A DNA stretch of 64,000 nt, from positions 22,551 through 86,550 of the forward strand of contig JACRIY010000046.1 in NCBI GenBank assembly GCA_016235805.1, in the 5' to 3' direction. Both the position numbers and the translations under genes were made by a program. The notes below the pieces were generated by a model. That model worked only from the letters and a program-made list of their open reading frames with translations. It had not been told where the DNA came from and searched no databases. Shown here piece after piece: positions 1 through 9,103 of the stretch (position 1 is its first letter; each line of letters begins with the position of its first letter). Source of the stretch: Rhodocyclales bacterium (GTDB taxonomy: Bacteria > Pseudomonadota > Gammaproteobacteria > Burkholderiales > Rhodocyclaceae).

Positions 1-927
1 CAGTGTTTCCGTGTAGTACTCGAAGACGCCGATGTCGAAAATGGTGACCGAGACCAGCAATCCCGCCAGCATGCCGATGAAGCCGGAGTAGAGCGTCAAG
101 AGCGGCACCATCAGCATCAGCGCCAGCATGCGCGGCAGCACCAGGAAATCGATGGCGGAAATGCCCAGCGTCTTGTAGGCGTCGATTTCCTCGTTGACCT
201 GCATGGTGCCGAGCTGGGCGGCAAAGGCGGCGCCGGTGCGGCCGGCGATGATGATACCGGTCATCAAGGCGCCTACCTCGCGCACCATGCCGATGGCCAC
301 CAGGTCGGCGATGAAGATTTGCGCCCCGACCAGTTTCAGCTGGTCGGCGCCGAGGTAGGCGAGGATCAGGCCTACCAGGAAGCTGATCACGGAAACGATG
401 GGCAGCGCGCGCGGCCCGACTTCCTCGATCTCCAGCCACAGGTCGCGGGCGCGAAAGCGGGCGCGTCCTGCGAGCAGCCGCAGCAAGGACAGCGTGACTT
501 CGCCAAGAAAGCCCAGCATTTGCGGCGCACCACGCAGGAAATCCTGGGTGGCGACGCCGACCTGGGCGAACACTCCCTGCGGGCCGGCATTGCGCGCGGC
601 CAGCTTGTGTTCCGGAACGGCCCGCGCCATCGCCAGCAGGTGTTGCGCTCCCAGTGGCAGTTCGCTGTCATCGACGGCGATGCCTCGTTCCGCGCAGGCC
701 CTGCAAATTCCGGCAACGAAGCTGAGCAGGCCGGAATCCCACTCGACGAGTTCGCCTGCCTCGAAGCGTATCCGATGCACCGATGCGTCGAGCTTGTCCT
801 TCAGGGATTCCGGCGCCGGCAGGCCCTGGTCGATGCGCCAGCGTCCGCCGAGGCCGATGAACAGGGTGCCGCGGCTGTCGGCCTCACCCGGGCGCAGGGC
901 CAAGCGCCACGCTGCCTCACCGCCCAT
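1..927 (-). CDS. MlaE-type ABC transporter permease with N-terminal STAS-like domain (partial)
   Basis: An open frame runs from an ATG at 927 to the left edge without a stop, so the C-terminus is missing. About 309 residues are visible. Residues 1-95 look like the STAS-like extension seen in long MlaE relatives. From about residue 175 on there are membrane segments and the MlaE signature GRTGAAFAAQLGTMQVNEE. Proteins of this family are inner-membrane permeases of phospholipid or organic-solvent-tolerance ABC transporters; the ATPase and MCE substrate-binding partners would be expected beyond the window edge. It lies 15 nt downstream of the helicase gene on the same strand. Family is clear; the substrate is inference. 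Confidence 0.85.
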   Translation of the reverse strand, partial: MGGEAAWRLALRPGEADSRGTLFIGLGGRWRIDQGLPAPESLKDKLDASVHRIRFEAGELVEWDSGLLSFVAGICRACAERGIAVDDSELPLGAQHLLAMARAVPEHKLAARNAGPQGVFAQVGVATQDFLRGAPQMLGFLGEVTLSLLRLLAGRARFRARDLWLEIEEVGPRALPIVSVISFLVGLILAYLGADQLKLVGAQIFIADLVAIGMVREVGALMTGIIIAGRTGAAFAAQLGTMQVNEEIDAYKTLGISAIDFLVLPRMLALMLMVPLLTLYSGFIGMLAGLLVSVTIFDIGVFEYYTETL

Positions 928-942
928 GGCCGGTCTCGAATG

Positions 943-2481
943 CTATTTCTTGCCGAAGCCGCCGAGCAGGGCCGCCACGGGGCGTTGCGGGCGGGTGGGA
1001 ACCGGCTTTTCCGCGGCCACTTCAGCGGGGGCAGACTTGCTGACATAGGGCTTGTTCGGATCGAAGTCGAGCTTGGGCAGTCGCGGGTCGAAGCGGGGCA
1101 CGTGGGATACGGGCGTCGGCAGTTCGCGCCCGGCGGGTTTGACGCCTTCCAGCGTCAGCGCACGATCGCGCTCGCGGGCTTTCTCGCGGGCCCGTTCGAG
1201 GTGCTCGCGCTTGTGGCCGCGATTGCTCGGTGCACGTTCGGGCGGCGCGGAGGCCAGCTCGGCGAAGCCGCTGATTTCGACGCGCTCGATCTTGCGCTTG
1301 ATCAGTTTTTCGATGTCGGCCAGGCGCTGCGCTTCTTCGGGGGCGAACAGCGAGGTGGCGTCGCCATGCTTGCCGGCACGGCCGGTGCGGCCGATGCGAT
1401 GCACGTAGTCCTCGGCGGTATGCGGCAGTTCGTAGTTGATGACGTGCGGCAGGTCGTCGATGTCGAGGCCGCGCGCGGCGACGTCGGTGGCGACCAGCAC
1501 GCGGATCTTGCCGGACTTGAAGCCTTCCAGCGCTTCGGTGCGCTGCTGCTGGCTCTTGTCGCCGTGGATGGCGTCGGCGGCGATGCCCTGGCGTTCGAGA
1601 TAGACGGCGAGGCGGCTGGCGCCGAACTTGGTGCCGACGAAGACCAGCACCTGCTTGGTCTTTTCATCGTCGTGGGTCATGAGGTGCACCAGCAGGCTGC
1701 GCTTGAGGTCGGAGGCGACCGGATAGACGCGGTGGGTGATGGTCTCGGAGACGGCGTTGCGGCGCGCCACCTCGATCAGTTGCGGCGCCTTCAGCATGCT
1801 GTCGGCGAGGTTCTTGATCTCGTTGGAGAAGGTGGCGGAGAACAGCAGGCTCTGGCGCTCCTTGGGCAGCATGGCGAGGATGCGCTTGATGTCGGGGATG
1901 AAACCCATGTCCAGCATGCGGTCGGCTTCGTCGAGCACCAGCACCTCGACCTGGGCGAAGGAGACGCTCTTCTGCTCCACGTGGTCGAGCAGGCGGCCGG
2001 GCGTGGCGACGACGATCTCGCGGCCCTCGCGCAACTGGGCGATCTGCGGCCGGATGTCCACGCCGCCGTAGATGCAGACCGAGCGCAGCGGCAGATGCTT
2101 GCTGTAGGTGACGACGCTTTCGTGCACCTGCATCGCCAGTTCGCGCGTCGGCGCCAGGATCAGGGCGCGCACCGGGTGCCGCGCCGGCGAGGGCGAGGAA
2201 CTGGCGTACTTGGCCAGGCGCTGCAGCAGGGGCAGGGTGAAGCCGGCGGTCTTGCCGGTGCCGGTTTGCGCGCCGCCCATGACGTCCTTGCCGGCCAGGA
2301 TGATGGGGATGGCCTGGCTCTGGATCGGTGTCGGGTGGGTGTAGCCGTTGTCTTTGACGGCGCGCAGCAACTCGGGCAGCAGGCCGATTTCGTCAAAAGT
2401 CGGCGCTGGCGCTGCGGCGACGGCGTCTGTTTCTGCAATGGGATCGGAGGGTGTGGCGGGGGCTTGTGTGATCGCGTTCAA
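943..2481 (-). CDS. rhlE: DEAD-box ATP-dependent RNA helicase, RhlE type
   Basis: The protein carries the full set of DEAD-box motifs: AQTGTGKT (about residues 71-78), PTRELA, DEAD, SAT, and HRIGRTGRAG in the second RecA domain. A basic, low-complexity tail of about 130 residues follows, as in RhlE/DbpA-like helicases that act in ribosome assembly or RNA turnover. The start chosen is TTG at 2481 because AGGAG lies 7 nt upstream; the open frame extends further 5' but without family similarity. This gives 512 residues. A dispersed-repeat copy (2394-2420) encodes the APAPTF stretch just before the conserved domain. The assignment to RhlE rather than another DEAD-box subfamily is from general layout. 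Confidence 0.88.
   Translation of the reverse strand: MNAITQAPATPSDPIAETDAVAAAPAPTFDEIGLLPELLRAVKDNGYTHPTPIQSQAIPIILAGKDVMGGAQTGTGKTAGFTLPLLQRLAKYASSSPSPARHPVRALILAPTRELAMQVHESVVTYSKHLPLRSVCIYGGVDIRPQIAQLREGREIVVATPGRLLDHVEQKSVSFAQVEVLVLDEADRMLDMGFIPDIKRILAMLPKERQSLLFSATFSNEIKNLADSMLKAPQLIEVARRNAVSETITHRVYPVASDLKRSLLVHLMTHDDEKTKQVLVFVGTKFGASRLAVYLERQGIAADAIHGDKSQQQRTEALEGFKSGKIRVLVATDVAARGLDIDDLPHVINYELPHTAEDYVHRIGRTGRAGKHGDATSLFAPEEAQRLADIEKLIKRKIERVEISGFAELASAPPERAPSNRGHKREHLERAREKARERDRALTLEGVKPAGRELPTPVSHVPRFDPRLPKLDFDPNKPYVSKSAPAEVAAEKPVPTRPQRPVAALLGGFGKK
2394..2420 (+). repeat. Dispersed short repeat, copy A
   Basis: Reads CAAAAGTCGGCGCTGGCG followed by CTGCGGCGA on the plus strand. 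It lies antisense inside the 5' end of the helicase gene, where it encodes A-A-A-P-A-P-T-F. It matches the core shared by the other copies in this window. Confidence 0.7.
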
Positions 2482-2645
2482 ATGAACTCCTGAATCGGCC
2501 TGCCCCTCGCGGGGAACCGGTTCAGGCGGCGAAGCGCTTGAGGGAAGTGCGGCGGATTGCCGGAACGGGCGCCAACCGGCAGGGCGCGCCACGCGTATTG
2601 TATTACAGGCCACCCCCGCCGCGCGGGCTCGTCAGGACTGCGGCA

Positions 2646-3353
2646 CTACTTGAACAGGCCCTTGATCGAATCTCCGGCCTTGTCGAGCGCCTGGCCGGTC
2701 GATTTCAGCAGCCGATCGAAATTCACCGATCCGGTGAGCTTCGACTTCAGGGCGGCGGCGATTTCCTGCCCCAGTTCGCCCGGCGTAATGCCGCCGCGAG
2801 ACTTGCCGACGTTGCGCAAACTGATGTCGGGCAGGGGAACGGTCAGGGTCTTGCCTCCCATGAAGGCGGCGCTGGCGTGGGCCTTGGTGTTGGAGATGGT
2901 CAGCGCTTCGACGATCAGCTTCGGGCCGGTGTCCTTTTTTCCCTTGTCGGTCGGTCCGAGGTAAGCCGCGATGTTCTTCTGGATTGCGTCGAAATTGGTC
3001 GTTCCTTCGCCTTTTTCGTAGATTACGTCGGGCCCGTCGATGATGATGCTGTGGATGATGATCACATCCTTGGCGATCGTGCCGACGTCGATGGCGATGT
3101 CGATCCGCTCCACCTTGAGCGCGTGCGACGTCTTGAACCCCGAAGGATTGCCGATCTCAAGGCGGCGGATGCTGCCCTTGCCGCTGGTAGTGGAGATGGC
3201 CACGTCGCCGACGGAAACCTTCGCCCGGGTCATGGCGCTGCCGTAGCTCGCGATGGCGTCGCGCACCATATGGTCGATGTTGCCGGACAGCCAGTAGCCT
3301 GCCGCGCCGATCGCAATGGCCAGGACCAGCAGGACGATCGCCGCTTTTTTCAT
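2646..3353 (-). CDS. AsmA-like membrane-anchored protein
   Basis: 235 residues with an N-terminal lysine pair and one hydrophobic segment (about residues 4-24), then a beta-rich periplasmic region with repeated short I/V-rich strands, for example IDIAIDVGTIAKDVIII. This resembles the N-terminal part of AsmA/DUF748-type proteins, which act at the inner membrane or periplasm in envelope lipid homeostasis; the family is much longer in E. coli, so this is a short form. The ATG at 3353 overlaps the stop of the upstream esterase gene by 4 nt, so the two are probably co-translated. The function in this organism is unknown. Confidence 0.65.
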   Translation of the reverse strand: MKKAAIVLLVLAIAIGAAGYWLSGNIDHMVRDAIASYGSAMTRAKVSVGDVAISTTSGKGSIRRLEIGNPSGFKTSHALKVERIDIAIDVGTIAKDVIIIHSIIIDGPDVIYEKGEGTTNFDAIQKNIAAYLGPTDKGKKDTGPKLIVEALTISNTKAHASAAFMGGKTLTVPLPDISLRNVGKSRGGITPGELGQEIAAALKSKLTGSVNFDRLLKSTGQALDKAGDSIKGLFK

Positions 3354-4198
3354 GTGTTTCGCTGGACGAGGGACAGGGTGGCCCGGAACAGGGCGTGGTT
3401 TGCCTCGCCCAGGGCTTCGACGCTCGCCAGGTGATGGCGGCCGGGCAGGGGTACGTCATCGCGGAAGCAGTGCGGCCAGGCGCTGCGGATCAGGCGGTTC
3501 TGGCGGCGGAACTCGGCACTCTCGTCGGCGCCGACGGCGGTGATCATGGGTGTAGGCTGGCCCGGTCGATAATTGACCGGACTGACGAACTTCGCCGTGC
3601 GCGCGTCGAGTCGCAGGTCGTCCTGCAGAAAAGCGGCATGCACCAGCGGCCGCAGGTCGTAAAGTCCGGAAATGCAGACCGCACCGCGCAGCAGGTCAGC
3701 CGGCAAGTCGGGCGCCCAGCGCGGCCAGTTGGCGGCCAGCATCATCGCCGCAAGGTGGGCCCCAGCCGAGTGGCCGGCAACCACGATGCGCCGGGCATCG
3801 ATGCCGTGGCGCGAGGCGTTGCGATACAGCCAGGACAAGGCGCCCAGCATCTGCCGCACCATGTCCGCGATCGGCGTTGCCGGCGCCAGGCCGTAATTCG
3901 GCATGGCGACGGCGACGCCGGCCTCGACGAACGCCGGCGCGAGGAAGGAGAAGTCCTGCTTGTCCAGCGAACGCCAGTAGCCGCCGTGGATGAACACCAG
4001 CAACGGCGCGTTGTTCCTGGCGGTCGGGTAGAAATCGAGCGCTTCGGCGGGCGAAGGTCCGAATCGACAGTCGGACTCGACCTTCATGCGGGCACGGGCG
4101 GCGCCGGATTCCTCGCGCCAGCGCGCAAAGATCTGCGGATGATCCGCAATGGCGGCGCGGGCGTTGTACTCGGCCTCGAGTTGGCGTGGCGTCAGCAT
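3350..4198 (-). CDS. Alpha/beta hydrolase (esterase/arylformamidase-like)
   Basis: The protein has the oxyanion-hole motif HGGYW and the nucleophile elbow GHSAGAH of the hormone-sensitive-lipase/BD-FAE-type alpha/beta hydrolases, a group that includes kynurenine formamidases. A late Asp (VGADES) and His (PGRHHLAS) are placed to complete the catalytic triad. The ATG at 4198 gives 282 residues; a TTG 18 nt upstream is also open and neither has a good ribosome-binding site. The gene overlaps the AsmA-like gene downstream. No tryptophan-catabolic neighbours are present, so a specific formamidase role is not supported. Confidence 0.75.
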   Translation of the reverse strand: MLTPRQLEAEYNARAAIADHPQIFARWREESGAARARMKVESDCRFGPSPAEALDFYPTARNNAPLLVFIHGGYWRSLDKQDFSFLAPAFVEAGVAVAMPNYGLAPATPIADMVRQMLGALSWLYRNASRHGIDARRIVVAGHSAGAHLAAMMLAANWPRWAPDLPADLLRGAVCISGLYDLRPLVHAAFLQDDLRLDARTAKFVSPVNYRPGQPTPMITAVGADESAEFRRQNRLIRSAWPHCFRDDVPLPGRHHLASVEALGEANHALFRATLSLVQRNT

Positions 4199-4266
4199 GC
4201 TGCAGCTAGCGGGCAATTTCCAGGAAGCGATCTGCGCTGCGGCGCATCGCGGAAACCTTGGCGGGC

Positions 4267-4770
4267 TTACTTCTTCTTCGCGGTCGCGGCGGAAGCACTG
4301 GTCTTGACCACGGCGAGCAGGTCGTAGAGCTGGTTGCGCTGCTTTTCGTCCATTCCGGCGTAGAGCTCGACGATCCAGTTCTCATGGGCGTCGGCCATCT
4401 TGCGGAAGCTGCGGCGGCCTTCGGGGGTCAGCTTGACGATGTAGGCGCGGCGGTCCTTCGGGCTGTCTTCGCGCACCACGAGGCCTTCTGCCACCAGTTG
4501 GTCGGTGATGCCGGTCACGTTGCCGCCGGTCACCATCATGCGCTTCGAAAGTTCGCCCATCTTGAGGCCCAGCGGCGAGCGTTCGAGCTGCGCCATCAGG
4601 TCGAAGCGCGGCAGGGTGATGCCGAACTCGGCGCGCAGGCGCGAACGGATGTGGTTCTCGATCAGGTTGGTGCAGGCCAGCGTGCGCAACCAGAGCCGCA
4701 GGTCGGGGGCATGCTCGGACGTGGCGCGGGTTTCGGTATCAGCACCGGCGGAAGCGGTTTTTTTCGACAT
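4267..4770 (-). CDS. MarR family transcriptional regulator
   Basis: 167 residues with a MarR winged-helix layout: dimerisation helices, a recognition-helix region around KMGELSKRMMVTGGNVTGI, and the wing with D-R-R at DSPKDRRAYIVKLT. Such proteins are dimeric DNA-binding regulators, often of stress or aromatic-compound genes. It sits on the same strand as the esterase downstream with about 70 nt between, so it may regulate that gene; this is inference. The N-terminal 25 residues and the lysine-rich C-terminus are probably disordered. Confidence 0.88.
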   Translation of the reverse strand: MSKKTASAGADTETRATSEHAPDLRLWLRTLACTNLIENHIRSRLRAEFGITLPRFDLMAQLERSPLGLKMGELSKRMMVTGGNVTGITDQLVAEGLVVREDSPKDRRAYIVKLTPEGRRSFRKMADAHENWIVELYAGMDEKQRNQLYDLLAVVKTSASAATAKKK

Positions 4771-4883
4771 GTGGTGTGGGGCGGCTGCGGGCGCAGCGCA
4801 ATTGATATATCCATGCCTAAAATATCAAAAGATGCCTATTTCCGCAACCGGCATGCGCAGAGGCGGGCTGCGCAGGGGCGCGA

Positions 4884-5345
4884 TCAGGCGAAATCCGGAT
4901 TGAGCACGGCCCGCAGTATCGTTTCCCGGCGTCCATTCCGGCTGCGGCCGCCGAACCACCAGACGCTACCCTTCTTGACCGCCCAGTCGTCCTCCCGGCC
5001 GGCCAGCAGCAGGGCCGCGACCCGCCCCAGCGTGGGCTGGTGGCCGACGATCAGCACGGCGCCGTCGCCGTCCGGCCAACCGGCCGCCGCCAGTATCGCC
5101 GTCGCCGTGGCGCCGGCGCCGACTTTTGGTTCGACTTCATAGGCCAGCCTCAGTGCGTGCGCCGTCTGCCGTGTACGTTCGGTGGGGCTGGCGAGGATCG
5201 TCAGCTTGCGCGGCAACCGGTTTTGCAGCCAGCGTGCGACCTGTTTGGCCTGTTTTTCGCCGCGTTGCGTAAGGCGGCGTTCGTGATCGGGGCGGATGCC
5301 GTCGCCATCCTCGGCTTCCGCATGACGCCAGAGTATCAAGTCCAT
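4884..5345 (-). CDS. sixA: Phosphohistidine phosphatase, SixA family
   Basis: 153 residues of the histidine-phosphatase superfamily. The N-terminal LILWRHAEAEDGDG carries the catalytic RH(A/G) motif at His8, and IVGHQPTLG provides the second active-site His. E. coli SixA (161 aa) dephosphorylates phosphohistidine in His-containing phosphotransfer proteins. Here the gene lies directly downstream of a CYTH-CHAD gene, with about 40 nt between them; CHAD proteins are linked with polyphosphate/phosphohistidine biology. Repeat copy B lies in frame and encodes the KVGAGATA stretch. Confidence 0.85.
   Translation of the reverse strand: MDLILWRHAEAEDGDGIRPDHERRLTQRGEKQAKQVARWLQNRLPRKLTILASPTERTRQTAHALRLAYEVEPKVGAGATATAILAAAGWPDGDGAVLIVGHQPTLGRVAALLLAGREDDWAVKKGSVWWFGGRSRNGRRETILRAVLNPDFA
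5101..5128 (-). repeat. Dispersed short repeat, copy B
   Basis: The minus strand reads CAAAAGTCGGCGCCGGCG followed by CCACGGCGAC. It is in frame within sixA and encodes [10 protein letters not shown]. Confidence 0.65.
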
Positions 5346-5387
5346 CGCATTCCCTTCAGTGAATCAAGCGGCCAGGATGCGCAAGCA

Positions 5388-6902
5388 TCACGGCAGCGGC
5401 TCTGCGGCAAGTTTGGGCAGTCGCAAGCGGACCAGGCTGCGCTGCTGGCGCGCCAGGCCAGCCTGCAGCGAGGCATAGCGCGGGCCGTGCCAGCCACCGA
5501 TCAGCGTCACTGCTTCACGCAGGCGGGGATCGTCGCCTGCGCATTCCATCAGCAGCGTGCCGGCATTGGTCAGGTCGTTCAACTGTCCCAGGGTCTCCTG
5601 TGCGCCGGACAAGCGCCGCAGCGCGCGGTCGAAGGCTGTCGGCGGTGCCAGGGGGGCGAAGAACTCCAGTGCGTAGCGCAGGCGCTTGACCGCGATGCGC
5701 AGCGCGTGGAGCGCGGCAGGTTGCTCCGGGTCGGTGGCCGCCGCCAGTCGTCGCAGTTTGCGCTGCAGGCGACCGAGGCGTTGCGCCGCGAAGTCGCGCA
5801 AGGAAATTTCTCCATTCGCATTGGCGTCGGCGGGATGCAGCGCTTCGAGAACGGCCAGCAGCGTCTTTCCGTAGTCGGGCGACGCCAGCACCGCCAGGGC
5901 CTGCGCGCGGGCGGCGTAGCGACGGTTGGTGATGTCGCTGGCCAGTGCTGGCAGGCGCGGTTCATCGGGCAGAGCCGTCAGCACCGGATTGGCAATCTCT
6001 GTGAGCAACACGTCAAGGTCGCGCGCGCGTCCAAGGTGTGCCATCAGGGCCGCCAGCGGCTGGCGCAGGGACCCGGCCAGCGCTTCGCTCAGCATCGGCG
6101 CGAACAGGCGCAGTGCCGCGCGCAGGCGGCGCGTGGCGACCCGCATCTGGTGGATGTATTCCGGATCGTCGCTGCACAGCGCGCAGTGGTGGTTCTGTTG
6201 CAGGTGTTCCAGGCAGGACAGGGCGATGCGGCGAAAGGCCTCGAACGGGGCCATGGCCGCGGACAGCGGCACGGCGGCGGCGCGGAACGGGACCGGTGCG
6301 ACGCCGCTGTAGAGCCGATAGCCGCGCTCGGCCTTGGAGAGCACCGCGGGGGTCACCGCCACGCGATGCGCGAACTGGCCGGCGATCTCGAAGATGGCAT
6401 GCACGGATGCGCCATCCAGTTCCAGCTCCAGTTCGGAAATCGCCTCGCGGCGTCCGTTGGCGACGATCCAGCCGCGGTCGAGGGTGAGCAGCACGGCGCC
6501 GGGTTCGGCGGCGAAGCGCCAGGTGATCCGGCGAAAGCGCGTCTCGCAGATGGGCACGATGCGCGCCAGCAGCTTCGGCCGCCCCAGCCAGTCGCGCACC
6601 GCGGGCTGGTCGATTGCCGAGAAATCGAAATGGCCGGCGTAGGGCGTTTCCCACTCCGGCCGGCTCGACAGGCCCGCAGCGGCAGCACCCGCCAGCTTGA
6701 CCGTCTGCAGCCAGTCGCGCCCGATGCGGCGCAGGCGCAGGGCCATGCCGCGCCGGCGCAGTGCAAGGTCCGGCGTGTCGTAATAGATATTGTCGAGCGT
6801 CGCCACGCGGCGTTCCAGCGCCTGCTTCAGCATGGGCTGGCGCAGGAAGCGCGCTTGCTGGTCCTCGGCCAGCGCCAGCTTGAGTTCGACTTCTTCAGCC
6901 AT
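5388..6902 (-). CDS. CYTH and CHAD domain protein (inorganic triphosphatase-like)
   Basis: 504 residues. The N-terminal CYTH domain starts with the metal-binding ExExK-type motif EVELKLAL and continues with repeated charged strands (ALRLRRIGRDWLQTVKLAG). From about residue 220 there is a helical CHAD domain with conserved histidines and arginines, including HQMRVATRRLRAALRLF and LHALRIAVKRLRYALEFF. Characterised relatives such as E. coli YgiF hydrolyse inorganic triphosphate, and CHAD domains bind polyphosphate granules. It is immediately upstream of sixA on the same strand. Length and domain order match the family. Confidence 0.88.
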   Translation of the reverse strand: MAEEVELKLALAEDQQARFLRQPMLKQALERRVATLDNIYYDTPDLALRRRGMALRLRRIGRDWLQTVKLAGAAAAGLSSRPEWETPYAGHFDFSAIDQPAVRDWLGRPKLLARIVPICETRFRRITWRFAAEPGAVLLTLDRGWIVANGRREAISELELELDGASVHAIFEIAGQFAHRVAVTPAVLSKAERGYRLYSGVAPVPFRAAAVPLSAAMAPFEAFRRIALSCLEHLQQNHHCALCSDDPEYIHQMRVATRRLRAALRLFAPMLSEALAGSLRQPLAALMAHLGRARDLDVLLTEIANPVLTALPDEPRLPALASDITNRRYAARAQALAVLASPDYGKTLLAVLEALHPADANANGEISLRDFAAQRLGRLQRKLRRLAAATDPEQPAALHALRIAVKRLRYALEFFAPLAPPTAFDRALRRLSGAQETLGQLNDLTNAGTLLMECAGDDPRLREAVTLIGGWHGPRYASLQAGLARQQRSLVRLRLPKLAAEPLP

Positions 6903-6950
6903 GGGGGTTTTTTGGAAAGCGGTGACGACGGTGGCATTGTAGATCCATCG

Positions 6951-6975
6951 TGCCGTGACGCCGGCGCCGACTATT
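6951..6975 (-). repeat. Dispersed short repeat, copy C
   Basis: The minus strand reads AATAGTCGGCGCCGGCGTC followed by ACGGC. Its first bases include the TAG stop codon of the MacB-type permease gene, so this copy sits at the gene's 3' end. Confidence 0.6.
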
Positions 6976-8206
6976 CGTAACGCAGCGCCTCGATCGGCAG
7001 CAGGCGCGAGGCCTTGCGCGCCGGATAGAAACCGAAGAATATGCCGATCGCGCCGGCAAAGCCGGCGGCGAGCACGATCGAGCCGCCCGAGAGTTCGGTG
7101 CGCCAGCCGGCGAGCTCGGCGATCGCCGTGGCGCCGCCTACGCCGAGCATGATGCCGATGGCGCCGCCGATCAGGGAAAGCGTTACGGCTTCGACCAGGA
7201 ACTGGGTCAGGATGTCGCGGCCGCGGGCGCCGACGGCCATGCGCAGGCCGATCTCGCGCGTGCGTTCGGTGACCGAAACCAGCATGATGTTCATGATGCC
7301 GATGCCGCCGACCAGCAGCGAGACCGAGGCCACGGCGGCCAGCAGCAGCGACATGACCTTGGATGAGGCTTCCTGGGCCTGCAGGATCTCGGACAGGTTG
7401 CGTATGAAAAAGTCGTCGTCCTGGCCGGTCTGGAGGCGGTGGCGCTGGCGCAGCAGCTCGCGCATGCGGGCGTCGGCCGCCGCCATGTCGGCGCCGTCCT
7501 TGACCTTGACCATGATCGACCCGACGCTGCGGCTCTTGGCCTGCTGGGTCGAACCGAGCACGCGCTTCCTGGCGGTGCTGATCGGCATCAGGATGATGTC
7601 ATCCTGGTCCTGGCCCATCATGTTCTGTCCCTTGCGGTCGAGTACGCCGACGATGGTGAGCGGCACCTTGCGCACGCGGATCACCTGGTCGATCGGGCTG
7701 GCGTCGCCGAAGAGGTTTTTGGCCACGGTCTGGCCGATCAGGATGACCTTGCCGGCGCCGCTCATTTCCGCCGCTTCGAAACCGCGCCCTTCGATCACCG
7801 CCCATTCGCGTACTTCCAGGTATTCGGGCGTGGTGCCGTAGAAGCTGGACGACCAGTTGGCATTGCCCGCCACGGCCTGCCCGGAGCCGCGCAGGGTCGG
7901 CGCGGCGGCCTGGATTTCGTCGATCTCCCGGTTCAGCGCGTAGGCGTCGTCCTCGGTGATCGTCGGCAAGGTGCCGGTACCGCCGCGGGCGCCGCCCGAG
8001 GTGGTCGAGCCGGACAGCACCATGATGATGTTCGAGCCCAGGCTGCGGATCTGGTCCTCGACACGGGCCTGCGCGCCGTTGCCGACGGCGATCATGATTA
8101 TCACGGCGGCGACGCCGATGATGATGCCGAGCATGGTCAGCGCCGAACGCAGCTTGTTGATGCGCAGGGCGAGCAGGGCGATGCGCAGGGTGGCCGTGAA
8201 GTTCAT
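6971..8206 (-). CDS. MacB-like ABC transporter permease
   Basis: 411 residues with the MacB/FtsX plan: one transmembrane segment near residues 25-45 (LTMLGIIIGVAAVIIMIAVG), a large periplasmic core domain (about 50-280), and three C-terminal membrane segments with the conserved REIGLRMAVGARGRDIL stretch. In tripartite MacA-MacB-TolC pumps this subunit works by mechanotransmission to expel substrates from the periplasm. Unlike E. coli MacB, the ATPase is a separate protein, encoded just upstream with a 4-nt ATGA overlap. No TolC-type outer-membrane gene is seen in the window. Substrate unknown. Confidence 0.9.
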   Translation of the reverse strand: MNFTATLRIALLALRINKLRSALTMLGIIIGVAAVIIMIAVGNGAQARVEDQIRSLGSNIIMVLSGSTTSGGARGGTGTLPTITEDDAYALNREIDEIQAAAPTLRGSGQAVAGNANWSSSFYGTTPEYLEVREWAVIEGRGFEAAEMSGAGKVILIGQTVAKNLFGDASPIDQVIRVRKVPLTIVGVLDRKGQNMMGQDQDDIILMPISTARKRVLGSTQQAKSRSVGSIMVKVKDGADMAAADARMRELLRQRHRLQTGQDDDFFIRNLSEILQAQEASSKVMSLLLAAVASVSLLVGGIGIMNIMLVSVTERTREIGLRMAVGARGRDILTQFLVEAVTLSLIGGAIGIMLGVGGATAIAELAGWRTELSGGSIVLAAGFAGAIGIFFGFYPARKASRLLPIEALRYE

Positions 8207-8916
8207 AGCGCCGCCGCCGCATCCTTGGCCGAGTTGGCCCGGTCCTCGATCACCTTGCCGTCGCGGAAGGAAATGATGCGTCCGGCGAAATCCGCGATGT
8301 CGTGCTCGTGGGTCACCAGCACGATGGTGATGCCCTCGCGATTCAGTTCCTGCAGCAGGGCCATGATTTCGACGCTGGTGCGCGAATCCAGCGCGCCGGT
8401 CGGCTCGTCGGCGAGCACCAGTTGCGGATCGTTGACCAGCGCGCGGGCGATCGCGACGCGTTGCTGCTGGCCGCCGGATAACTGGGCGGGATGATGGTCC
8501 ATGCGCTCGGCGAGGCCGATCTGGGTGAGGCGGCGCGTCGCGCGTTTGTGGCGTTCGGCGGCGGGCACGTTGCCGTACAGCAGGGGCAGCGCGACATTAT
8601 CGAGCGCGGTGGTGCGCGCGAGCAGGTTGAAGTGCTGGAAAACGAAGCCCAGCTTGCGACTCCTGACCGCCGCGAGTTCGTCGCCGGAAAGTGCCGAGAC
8701 TTCCTGGCCGGCCAGCGAGTAGCGGCCGGCGCTGGGATGGTCGAGGCAGCCGAGCAGGTTCATGAAGGTCGATTTGCCGGAGCCAGAGGGGCCCATCACG
8801 GCGACGAATTCGCCGGCATCGATGTCGAGCGTGACACCACGCAGCGCCGGTACCACGTTGCTTCCCATCACGTAATCCTTGGCCAGATCGACGACCCGGA
8901 TCAGTGGCTCGCTCAT
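8203..8916 (-). CDS. MacB/LolD-type ABC transporter ATPase
   Basis: 237 residues with Walker A (GPSGSGKST), Q-loop, signature LSGGQQQRVAIARAL, Walker B (LVLADEP) and the H-loop (VTHEHD). This is the canonical ATPase of the MacB/LolCDE type. The stop overlaps the permease start (ATGA), which indicates tight co-translation. The adaptor gene upstream is separated by about 190 nt, longer than the other junctions. Confidence 0.92.
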   Translation of the reverse strand: MSEPLIRVVDLAKDYVMGSNVVPALRGVTLDIDAGEFVAVMGPSGSGKSTFMNLLGCLDHPSAGRYSLAGQEVSALSGDELAAVRSRKLGFVFQHFNLLARTTALDNVALPLLYGNVPAAERHKRATRRLTQIGLAERMDHHPAQLSGGQQQRVAIARALVNDPQLVLADEPTGALDSRTSVEIMALLQELNREGITIVLVTHEHDIADFAGRIISFRDGKVIEDRANSAKDAAAAL

Positions 8917-9020
8917 GGCGATGGTTCTAAGCCGGGCGAGCCCGAACCAAACTGGGAAGGCTTCGATGAGGAAGCTTGATGCTTGGCCGGAAAGGCGAAT
9001 TGAAGACCCGCCCCTCCCTT

Positions 9021-9038
9021 CCTCCCCTCACGGGGAGG
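9021..9038. other. Small hairpin in the macA-macB type spacer
   Basis: CCTCCCC, a 4-nt loop and GGGGAGG form a 7-bp GC-rich hairpin within the 187-nt spacer between the adaptor and ATPase genes. No run of T follows on either strand, so it is unlikely to be a strong terminator. It could set the relative expression of adaptor and transporter. Confidence 0.4.
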
Positions 9039-9103
9039 CTATTGATTGGCTCGCTTCGCTCGAAATTCTTCGCAGGATTCGTCATGACTTGGTCGCCTAG
9101 CGG

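Noticed and set aside
319..2493. 724-codon open frame on the plus strand opposite the helicase and permease genes
   Set aside because: Antisense shadow caused by high GC codon bias; the minus strand has a clear DEAD-box helicase and MlaE permease, and the plus product has no family features.
5040..6980. 646-codon plus-strand frame opposite the CYTH-CHAD and sixA genes
   Set aside because: Antisense to two well-supported genes; no domain or start site evidence.
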